From the NCBI GenBank assembly GCA_949825045.1, contig OX463810.1:31134201-31198200 (forward strand): a DNA stretch of 64,000 nt. The letters are read 5' to 3'. This document shows positions 10,751 to 19,756 of this stretch, piece after piece. A model generated the notes under the pieces. That model did no database searches. It was given only the letters and a program-made list of their open reading frames with translations, and was not told the DNA's origin. A program made the position numbers and the translations under genes. Every line of letters starts with the position of its first letter. The first letter of the stretch is position 1. This stretch comes from Argyresthia goedartella. Taxonomy: Eukaryota > Arthropoda > Insecta > Lepidoptera > Argyresthiidae.

Positions 10751-12480
10751 CGAACCGAGGCCAGTCAATGTATGAAATTAATACAATACCGTAGAATTTC
10801 TTTGAAAAACAAATAAAACACAATCAGTTAAGGGTATAATTTAATCGCACATTGAAGATTACTTTATACTTGGCTGCACAAAAACATAAGATATTGTAAG
10901 TACCCTAATTAGATTTAATTCTTCAATCGCTTTATAAACTGATTGATCGACTGTATAAGTCTTCTGATTACTTTTTTCAATAAAATACTACACTATTACC
11001 CACGTTTTTCTTTAATAATTTTCCTGTATTTAGCCAGGAATTTATGTTTTTTTACTATTACTCGTGAATCTATAACAAGACTAAAGGGAGCTTTGCTTCG
11101 CTCACCCCCTTTAGCCTTCACCTATACCTGCCTGAGCCTCCACTTCGTTCTAATAATATTTCGTGTCCAATTCAAACTTTTTAGACAAGGTAGAGGATGC
11201 CTAGGTAAAGTGTGAAATAAAAAATATACCATACATTGGCTGCCAATTTTAGGCATTCTATAAAAAATTCATAAATATTATTTATAATAAAATTTCATAT
11301 TTTGCCGTTGTCTATACACAAATATTTGTTAACAAAGAACTTATGAGAAAATGCTGTAAGCTTTCCGGCGGCTTAGTCAAAGAATGAAATTCCAAGAGCG
11401 GCCTCAACGAGACAGAAATGTCTTTGTACACAGACGGAAGTGTGAATAGGCTGCGTAACCGACGAATCCCCGAAGACATCTTGTCATCAATTTTGCTATG
11501 AAGACAAAGTGAAGACGGATAGTGCTTAAAGACTTAATGAAAATGGACAGGACGCTACCCACTAATAATACATTGTGGTGACCGATGCCTAGACCGTTTC
11601 AACTAAGTGGATTCGAAGAATAATAACTAAGCGAAGAAGATGTAAAGTCCATCTAAAAAAAAATATCTTTGCGCAGCTTAACAAAATCCGTAGCGTGGGG
11701 AAAATTACATTTTCGACTCTTGACGAGCTGCTTTTCTTATAATATTCCTGTATCGTACAAAATCTAAAGGAAAATGTAGAGCACATTACGGTAACTAATT
11801 AATTATATTTAAAGCTCGTTTTACACCTGGGATGTTCAAGAGATAGTTTATGTAAGATGCGCTTGTGTATAAATAATTACCTGCTGCTGTTCTACGCTAA
11901 CTGGCACCTTTCATAGCTAAGTACACGAACCTAGATGAGCAGACTTAGCAATACATCATGTCTACGACAGTAGCATCATCCATCAGTGTTATACAGGGTA
12001 TAGAATGTGTTAGAGACATATTTGAAGGGGTTGTTAGGGACATCATTCTGAGCAACCGAGCTACGCAACATTCCATAGCCGTTATTTGATAATTAATACC
12101 AAATGCTTGCCGTATGATTTACAGGAAATGAACTCGGAGAAATACGAAAAGTGGTCGAAAACAACTGATACCTTATTTCCCGCATGATAGCGTCGTTGTA
12201 ATACCAGAAGGTCTTTGAGAGTGGAAAAACTTAATTAAATTGTAAATTTATGATTTTGAATAAACGAAAAAAAAAATAAAAAAAAAATTGTTGACGCGTC
12301 TTATCACAATATCACAAGTTGTGGAGAATCCACCTCTATACCAATATTCCTTTTGCAGCTGCTGCCAAAAATACCTAATATACAAAAATACACGAAACAA
12401 AAACATCCTGGTGAAGTGAGAACCTCCCTCCTTTTTTTAAGTCGGTGTATATGATGTAATAAAACGCCACATTCAAAAAT
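10751..12480. other. AT-rich intergenic DNA without recognisable genes
   Basis: Frames are short and not protein-like. A self-complementary stretch at about 11083-11115 (AGGGAGCTTTGCTTCGCTCA then CCCCCTTTA) and a poly-A-rich stretch at 12264-12290 are the only visible structures. Confidence 0.4.
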
Positions 12481-12503
12481 TGTGCCGAATGTAGATAAAG
12501 TCT

Positions 12504-12567
12504 CAAATATATTGTATTGGATTAAAATACACCGTCATCTGTATTTTAATCCAATACAATATATTTG
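12504..12567. repeat. Perfect 28-bp hairpin, 8-nt loop, at the end of a transposase remnant
   Basis: Arms 12504-12531 and 12540-12567 are exact reverse complements; the loop is CCGTCATC. The right arm is coding sequence of the transposase remnant (FNPIQYIW). The left arm is the same stretch inverted, and no transposase homology exists upstream of it. Confidence 0.9.
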
Positions 12568-12800
12568 GTCACAAACAAAAGGATATGTGGCTTCTAAAAA
12601 TATAGGTATGAATAAAACCACTGTCAAGAAACTGCTGTTCGAAAAAAACGAGATGCTGGGACCTGAAGAATGAACGAAAGTTTGCATTCACGCAACGAAA
12701 TGCGAGGAAGAATTTTTAACTGAAGAAGAAAAACAGGATGTATTTAGTGACAGCTTTATAATCCAAATATCTGATTCAGATAGTGAAAAGATTGTTCGAG
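12540..12800 (+). pseudogene. C-terminal remnant of an IS630/Tc1-type DDE transposase
   Basis: The frame through 12673 reads LYFNPIQYIWSQTKGYVASK and continues, after a stop at 12671-12673 and a frame slip, with an acidic EEEF..FIIQISDSDSE tail. This is the last part of a DDE transposase common in insect genomes, in which NPIE-like (here NPIQ) carries the third catalytic acid; Q in that place would be inactive. The catalytic core and N-terminus are absent: upstream sequence is replaced by the inverted arm of the hairpin at 12504. No TIR was found. Confidence 0.6.
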
Positions 12801-13814
12801 TGGCACATCTATATAATTTATAGGTCTACTCTATAACATGTAACTACGGTACATCACTTTTTTTCTACTCTAAGGTAAGAAGTATTGTGATGAACACGCA
12901 GCAATGTATATTTCCTTCCGATCTGCGCCGATAAAAGCCAAGAAGTGTCGAGCGGTAAAGCAATAATGTGAACTGAGTTTAACAAACAAACAGAATCCTA
13001 GCATGTATAGCAACGGTGACGCTGTTGAGTTGTGCAAGGCTGTGCGAGCAACAAGAAGGGTGGTTTAATATTAACATGTACGTACATATTGTATTTAGTC
13101 AAACCAAAGTTGGTGTGTGACAATGTGACACAACCACTTGCTCTGGTTTTATCAATTCAGTAACAATAGCTTACAGAGTAATTCAGAAGTGCGCACCGCT
13201 TCGCTACCTTACCATCATTATTCAGCTTGTATCACTCCAATCATTCCAATTCATCAATAACGAGAATCAATATTTGTAAGTCATTTAGAATTTTCGGTTG
13301 AACAGGTTCTAGTACTAATTCAATAAAGATTATGTAGCAAAATACATTACAGAACGGTATAATAAAGGTGTACTAATATAATTTCATATATGCATATGGG
13401 CATGAGCAGCCCCAAATTAACATTTATCATAATTATTAATAATAATAACTTATTTAGTCTGCGGTCGACTTGACTTAAGTCTCACTTTTGCAGAGTTTTT
13501 CATTAGAATAATTTTAATATCACATGAGATGATTTTAAGATTAATGATGAGATGCCCAAAAGTAATTTTAAAGCAAAGTTTTAGCAAGCTTCTGACTACA
13601 GCTTGTCTGAGACTATATTTGTCTACTTTGACTCCTTTTAATGTTATTTAATCTAAATAAATATTTTAATAGTTTCCGACATATTTCCGATATTTCAATA
13701 GTTATCCTGCTATTGTTAACCCAACAAATAACGAGATCATTAAAATCAGTCCAGCCGTACTTGAGTTACAAGTGGTGTAACTAACCCGACTTTATTTGAA
13801 ATACATCTGCCACC
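12801..13814. other. AT-rich intergenic DNA
   Basis: No gene-like frame, RNA gene or clear repeat boundary is visible. Some ATT-rich runs occur near 13430-13455. Confidence 0.4.
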
Positions 13815-13816
13815 TA

Positions 13817-14094
13817 AGATTGTCAAAACCGTTTATAATCTAACGTTTTTTTCAACAAATTGCAAAGTAAATATCAGTGTTACAATGTAGAGAACAGGCA
13901 AAAAATAACGTTTTCTTAACAAATGTAGCTTAGGGTAAGACTACAACGAACGAAGCCCCCGAATAGTCTTCGAATTAGGTTGGCATGTAATAACAAAAGA
14001 AACGTAAACTCTAAACCCTGTCGGTCTGGTTTACAATTTGTCGATAGTTTACAAACTAACGCGTTAGTTTATCAACTAACGGTTTTGACAATCT
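13817..14094. mobile_element. 278-bp MITE with TA target duplication
   Basis: The ends are inverted repeats starting AGATTGTCAAAACCGTT (13817-13833 and the complement at 14078-14094), flanked by TA on both sides (13815-13816, 14095-14096), as in Tc1/mariner-type elements. Subterminal blocks (TCTAACG / AACTAACG and CAACAAATTG / CGACAAATTG) also mirror each other. The right end holds an 18-bp perfect palindrome around CGCG (14051-14068). A copy of dispersed repeat A lies inside at 13872-13925. There is no coding capacity, so it would be non-autonomous. Confidence 0.7.
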
Positions 14095-14199
14095 TACGAT
14101 GACATATATACAAGATTATTACCTAACAAACAGTCTCAAGCACACAATCGCAGTCAGTATCTGAATCTGACAAACGCTGCGCAGTCATTTGTCTTAGTC

Positions 14200-14420
14200 A
14201 ATAGGTAGGGCGAGTGGCCGCCATTGCTGCGTCTTCAGAGTTGGCATCATGTTGACGTCACAGTGCCCTTTGTTATCCTAATTAGTCATAACTCCGCTCG
14301 TCTCGAGTCCCGCCCGGGCCCGCCCGCTCGCCCGCTCGCCTGGGGCTATCGACGCATTATAATATGAGTTGCGAGGGCGGCGGCGGGATGTTGACTCTTG
14401 TTAGTGTTTGCTCCGAGAAC
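14200..14420. promoter_or_regulatory. GC- and CpG-rich island with a CRE palindrome
   Basis: In strong contrast to the AT-rich surroundings this stretch is GC-rich, with CCCGCCCGGGCCCGCCCG near 14310-14330 and GGCGGCGGCGGG near 14376. It contains TGACGTCA (about 14253-14260), the cAMP-response element palindrome. It matches none of the repeats in the window. A host promoter or enhancer is possible; no downstream coding exon could be identified, so this is inference only. Confidence 0.35.
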
Positions 14421-15037
14421 TGATGACAATAGTACATTGCTGCCGTGCCGGGGAAAGTCAGCATTTGTAGGACGAGTATTGAGTTTGAAGTCCAAACCAC
14501 AGGTGGTGATTTCAATAATACGAGTCAGGCAATTGCCATTTCCGCCGGGGCTTGCTTAATGCTGTTCTAAAAAAATGCAAGAAAATAAACAAAGATTCTA
14601 TAAAAAGAAACCTTTTTCAATTCTCCAGGAAATGAAATTATCGTAAGATTTTGTACACCTTCAACTGGACTTCTTTGGCAACAAATTACCATTGGCCAAT
14701 TTGGCTTCCGCCCTTAAATTTGCCGGAGTACATTCAATCTCCATTTAATTCTTATTAGAACTCAATAATTTATTTAATAAAATAATTGTTCTCAACACTT
14801 TTTTTTAGCTTTTTAGTTTGTTTTCGCGCTAATTGTAGGTAACTTTTCGTATGCTTTTTTTAGACAAAGGTAACTCGATGATACGGCCTTGTGATGGTTA
14901 TGCCCGATTTTTGATGACTGGCATGTTCGAAATTTAAATAAAATTTTACTTTCATACTTACATTTCTGGCGCGCTCTGTGTTAGAAATTCAAATACGTCC
15001 TCACTTTCATACTTAAACTGGTGCATTCCTTTCTTTA

Positions 15038-15240
15038 GGGTTCCACACTCCAAGGGTGCCAAACGGAACCACATTACTAAGCCTCCGCTATTCGTCTGTC
15101 GATCCGTCTGTCACCAGGCTATACCGGATCATCCGAAATAGGTAGAGAGCAGAAATTTTCACGTTATAACAACAAATAATGATACATACAGATTTTTAAG
15201 AATTAAAGGATTACCCATACAGGAAATTATTTTGTGTTAT
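15038..15240 (+). repeat. Dispersed repeat family C (GGTTCC-type), plus copy
   Basis: AGGGTTCCACACTCC, CAAACGGAACC, ATTACTAAGCCTCCGCT and CGTCTGTCACCAGGCT are segments of a repeat very common in moth genomes. A more decayed part of the same consensus (GGGTCCGAC..CTCGCACTTG) lies at 15645-15675, and an inverted copy at 19590-19670. Confidence 0.6.
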
Positions 15241-15970
15241 TTGTTTATCGGTGAAAACTGGACTCTCCCGATCATTTCGGAAAAGATATTAAATTGCAGG
15301 TATTGAGTTTTGTGCTTTGCTATTTGGCATTATACGATTAATAATTGCTCAAACGAATTATAATAAATAATATTAAGTTTGTTATCATATTTTATTTTAT
15401 TTTTATAAATACGTTTCTCAATTTCTATCCACTTCCGGTTTCAATGAGCAAAGAGTTTCTTTAACCTGAGTACATAGATCAATACTTACAGCCTACATAT
15501 ACAAAACTCTTTTTTAATGTTTTGATGTACGGCTTTGAATGTAGTCCTTTCTAGTATTTAATATTTTATAAAAAAAAATGGCAGACTCGTACAAAAGATT
15601 TTCGTTTTACGTTTTTCCGTGTACAATAGTATAGAATCCTTCGTGTGCGGGTCCGACGTCCTGCTCGCACTTGAACAACAACAAAAAAAGTAAAATTTGA
15701 TATTTCGCGTAATATATTTTCGAACGTAATATGAAAAGTTCCGCGCATGTTTAAGAAAATTCATTGAAATAGTAGAAAATAAAAATAAAACTTCACATCA
15801 ACTCAAAGTAAGTAATAACATTTTTACATATACACGAAATTTAGTTGGCCTCTGAGTGCCACCTGGAGGGGGTAGCTGCGCATGGGAACAAGAGAGTTGC
15901 ATCCATGGGCGAGAGAGAGAGGGGTGACAGCTGTCTCAGAGGCCAAGAAACCTGGCGCGGGCTGTACAAA
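15241..15970. other. AT-rich intergenic DNA with the tail of repeat C
   Basis: Apart from the fragment at 15645-15675 that resembles the 3' part of dispersed repeat C, no feature is visible. The overlapping short frames on both strands have no protein character. Confidence 0.4.
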
Positions 15971-15994
15971 CCATTATTTTTTGCCCACAAGCCC

Positions 15995-16095
15995 AACACC
16001 CCTCTATCAGCCCGCACTGAGCCAGCGCGCTGGTGTATGGCTCAATCTTATTCGTATCCAGCCCGTGCCCCTCGGTGCCGACATTAATGGGCATT
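15995..16095 (+). repeat. Dispersed repeat family D, copy 1
   Basis: CCCGCACTGAGCCA, GGTGTATGGCTCAATCTTA, CCCGTGCCCCTC and GACATTAAT recur in the same order at 22247-22330. It lies just before the satellite array, whose unit also resembles a ubiquitous moth repeat of the CACTGCTGGGCA type. Confidence 0.6.
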
Positions 16096-16294
16096 ATTTA
16101 TTTAAGTAGAGACCTATATTAAGTTTTTTTTTGGATCTCTAGTTTTGGAGGTAAGGAGGGAATGGTCTTTTTATTTTTTTCTTAAATAACTTTTTAACTA
16201 TGAATTATAATGAATGTTATAACGAATGAAAAAATAATGAATGAATTTTAAAATTATGAAAAGAAATGAAACAGCAACAACGCAACAAGCCCTT

Positions 16295-18730
16295 TCATCA
16301 TCATCATCAATCAGCCCACACTCACGCGCTGCTGGGTATATAGGCGTCATCAGCATCATCAATCAGCCCACACTCACGCGCTGCTGGGTATATAGGCGTC
16401 ATCAGCATCATCAATCAGCCCACATTCACGCACTGCTGGGTATATAGGCGTCATCATCATCATCAATCAGCCCACACTCACGCGCTGCTGGGTATATAGG
16501 CGTCATCAGCATCATCAATCAGCCCACACTCACGCGCTGCTGGGTATATAGGCGTCATCAGCATCATCAATCAGCCCACACTCACGCGCTGCTGGGTATA
16601 TAGGCGTCATCAGCATCATCAATCAGCCCACACTCACGCGCTGCTGGGTATATAGGCGTCATCAGCATCATCAATCAGCCCACACTCACGCGCTGCTGGG
16701 TATATAGGCGTCATCATCATCATCAATCAGCCCACACTCACGCGCTGCTGGGTATATAGGCGTCATCAGCATCATCAATCAGCCCACACTCACACGCTGC
16801 TGGGTATATAGGCGTCATCAGCATCATCAATCAGCCCACACTCACGCGCTGCTGGGTATATAGGCGTCATCAGCATCATCAATCAGCCCACATTCACGCG
16901 CTGCTGGGTATATAGGCGTCATCAGCATCATCAATCAGCCCACACTCACACGCTGCTGGGTATATAGGCGTCATCAGCATCATCAATCAGCCCACACTCA
17001 CGCGCTGCTGGGTATATAGGCGTCATCAGCATCATCAATCAGCCCACATTCACGCGCTGCTGGGTATATAGGCGTCATCATCATCATCAATCAGCCCACA
17101 TTCACGCGCTGCTGGGTATATAGGCGTCATCAGCATCATCAATCAGCCCACATTCACGTGCTGCTGGGTATATAGGCGTCATCAGCATCATCAATCAGCC
17201 CACACTCACGCTCTGCTGGGTATATAGGCGTCATCAGCATCATCAATCAGCCCACATTCACGCGCTGCTGGGTATATAGGCGTCATCAGCATCATCAATC
17301 AGCCCACACTCACGCGCTGCTGGGTATATAGGCGTCATCAGCATCATCAATCAGCCCACATTCACGCGCTGCTGGGTATATAGGCGTCATCAGCATCATC
17401 AATCAGCCCACATTCACGCGCTGCTGGGTATATAGGCGTCATCAGCATCATCAACCAGCCCACACTCACGCGCTGCTGGGTATATAGGCGTCATCAGCAT
17501 CATCAATCAGCCCACATTCACGCGCTGCTGGGTATATAGGCGTCATCAGCATCATCAATCAGTCCACACTCACGTGCTGCTGGGTATATAGGCGTCATCA
17601 GCATCATCAACCAGCCCACACTCACGCGCTGCTGGGTATATAGGCGTCATCAGCATCATCAATCAGCCCACACTCACGAGCTGCTGGGTATATAGGCGTC
17701 ATCAGCATCATCAATCAGCCCACACTCACGCGCTGCTGGGTATATAGGCGTCATCAGCATCATCAATCAGCCCACATTCACGCGCTGCTGGGTATATAGG
17801 CGTCATCAGCATCATCAATCAGCCCACACTCACGCGCTGCTGGGTATATAGGCGTCATCAGCATCATCAATCAGCCCACACTCACGCGCTGCTGGTTATA
17901 TAGGCGTCATCAGCATCATCAATCAGCCCACACTCACGCGCTGCTGGGTATATAGGCGTCATCAGCATCATCAATCAGCCCACACTCACGCGCTGCTGGG
18001 TATATAGGCGTCATCAGCATCATCAATCAGCCCACACTCACGCGCTGCTGGATATATAGGCGTCATCAGCATCATCAATCAGCCCACACTCACGCGCTGC
18101 TGGGTATATAGGCGTCATCAGCATCATCAATCAGCCCACATTCACGCGCTGCTGGGTATATAGGCGTCATCAGCATTATCAATCAGCCCACACTCACGCG
18201 CTGCTGGGTATATAGGCGTCATCAGCATCATCAATCAGCCCACATTCACGCGCTGCTGGGTATATAGGCGTCATCAGCATCATCAATCAGCCCACACTCA
18301 CGCGCTGCTGGGTATATAGGCGTCATCAGCATCATCAATCAGCCCACATTCACGCGCTGCTGGGTATATAGGCGTCATCAGCATCATCAATCAGCCCACA
18401 TTCACGCGCTGCTGGGTATATAGGCGTCATCAGCATCATCAATCAGCCCACACTCACGCGCTGCTGGGTATATAGACGTCATCATCATCATCAATCAGCC
18501 CACACTCACACGCTGCTGGGTATATAGGCGTCATCAGCATCATCAATCAGCCCACACTCACGCGCTGCTGGGTATATAGACGTCATCAGCATCATCAATC
18601 AGCCCACATTCACGCGCTGCTGGGTATATAGGCGTCATCATCATCATCAATCAGCCCACACTCACGCGCTGCTGGGTATATAGGCGTCATCAGCATCATC
18701 AATCAGCCCACATTCACGCGCTGCTGGGTA
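16295..18730 (+). repeat. Satellite/minisatellite, 46.8 units of 52 bp
   Basis: A 52-bp unit (TCATCAGCATCATCAATCAG, then CCCACACTCACGCGCTGCTG, then GGTATATAGGCG) runs head to tail. Unit 2 begins at 16347 and unit 47 at 18687, exactly 46 x 52 bp after unit 1, so the net length change is zero. Variation is by substitution: CACACTC versus CACATTC, CATCAGCAT versus CATCATCAT, and rare changes in CGCGCTG. I saw no fixed higher-order order of variants. Each unit carries TATATA. The array ends within a unit, where the flank continues CTGCTGGGTACCTATATAGC and then AGGCCTCTTC, which suggests that the unit derives from a dispersed repeat of that form. There are no spacers, so this is not a CRISPR array. 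Confidence 0.95.
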
Positions 18731-19585
18731 CCTATATAGCTAGGCCTCTTCTTAACCACGCCTCTGTACTGTCAAACCCAAAAATGCAAAATGGCCGCTT
18801 CTGTCACGGGGTCGCACGCGAACTCCGCGCGCTAACGTCCCGTTTCGTTAAAATGACGATGTCTCTATTTTTTCTATGGGAGCTCTCTAAGAAAGTTATA
18901 TCGTTGGAATGGCTTTTAAATATGCTACCGGATAAAAAAGAATAGTCCAGTTTTGCTTAGCAATATATTTTAATTTTAATTTTAAATCTAATTTTTATTT
19001 TTTTTTCCAATTATTGTAGAAAAAAATGAAAAATGAAAAAATATAGCATGTTTGTAGTTTATTTACATCTAAATACGTTATCGCACATAAATAAATAACA
19101 ATAACATGCCTCCCCATACAATAATCCTGGAAAGCAATCACCACAACCACACCACCACTCAATAAGCGCTGGCACGTGACTGACGGCGCGATATTTCATT
19201 GCCTCGGTCAACCACTAATACTTGCTTTAGAGTAGAAACAAAGGATGTTATGCCTTTCTCCTTCTTTCGGCCACGTTTAGTGGAAGTTTGAGCAAGATAG
19301 ACAAACGCTTTGATTAAATAACGGTCGGTCAAAATGTGTCCGCGTGACAGACTGGGGTATTTTGCATCGGTCAAAATGTGTCCGCGTGACAGTCTAGCGG
19401 CAAGCCCTACAGTCTGAAAATCTCTTATATTTTATTTTCTCGATTATCCACCCGAAGTGGCCTACAGACTCATTTTTTTTCGTATCCTGATCATGTTTGT
19501 TTCACATACTTATACCTATATACATAAGTTTACCAAAATTCTACTTAATCGATCCAGAAATCGGTCGTTTCATATACATTTAGAC
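18731..19585. other. Intergenic DNA between satellite and retrotransposon
   Basis: The first 130 bp are mixed GC (TGTCACGGGGTCGCACGCGA) and the rest is AT-rich. A 24-bp direct repeat GGTCAAAATGTGTCCGCGTGACAG occurs (shown here by its parts) at about 19325-19350 and 19370-19393. No coding region was found. Confidence 0.4.
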
Positions 19586-19589
19586 ACGG

Positions 19590-19670
19590 AAGGACAGTTC
19601 CATATGTGATCCTATAATGGTTCCGTTTTATTTCATTTTAAGAGTTCCGTACCCTTTTCATAAGGTAACT
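19590..19670 (-). repeat. Dispersed repeat family C, inverted copy
   Basis: The reverse complement contains GGGTACGGAACTCTTAAAAT, AACGGAACCATTATAGGATC and a GTCCTTCCGTG end, the same consensus as at 15038. It lies immediately upstream of the retrotransposon insertion at 19757. Confidence 0.5.
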
Positions 19671-19742
19671 ATAGTGGGCGATGTCCAGAGCCAATCGCAA
19701 GTAAGTCCGCAAATCGATGTACAGGCGAAATAAAAAAAAACA

Positions 19743-19756
19743 TTAAAAATATATGC
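19743..19756 (+). repeat. Target-site duplication, left copy (pair at 21629-21642)
   Basis: TTAAAAATATATGC is identical on both sides of the insertion. The pair is AT-rich, but 14 exact bases at the precise ends of a coding unit are unlikely by chance. Confidence 0.85.

Noticed and set aside
11083..11115. Fold-back AGGGAGCTTTGCTTCGCTCACCC
   Set aside because: Pairing is imperfect and short compared with the eight hairpins listed; kept out of that group.
14051..14068. 18-bp palindrome around CGCG as another de novo hairpin
   Set aside because: It lies within the MITE end and is explained by the element's own structure.
16241..16447. 68-codon frame at the start of the satellite
   Set aside because: A 52-bp unit is not a multiple of three, so frames close quickly; no protein sense.
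16295..18730. CRISPR-like array
   Set aside because: Units are contiguous with no unique spacers, and the context is a eukaryotic genome.
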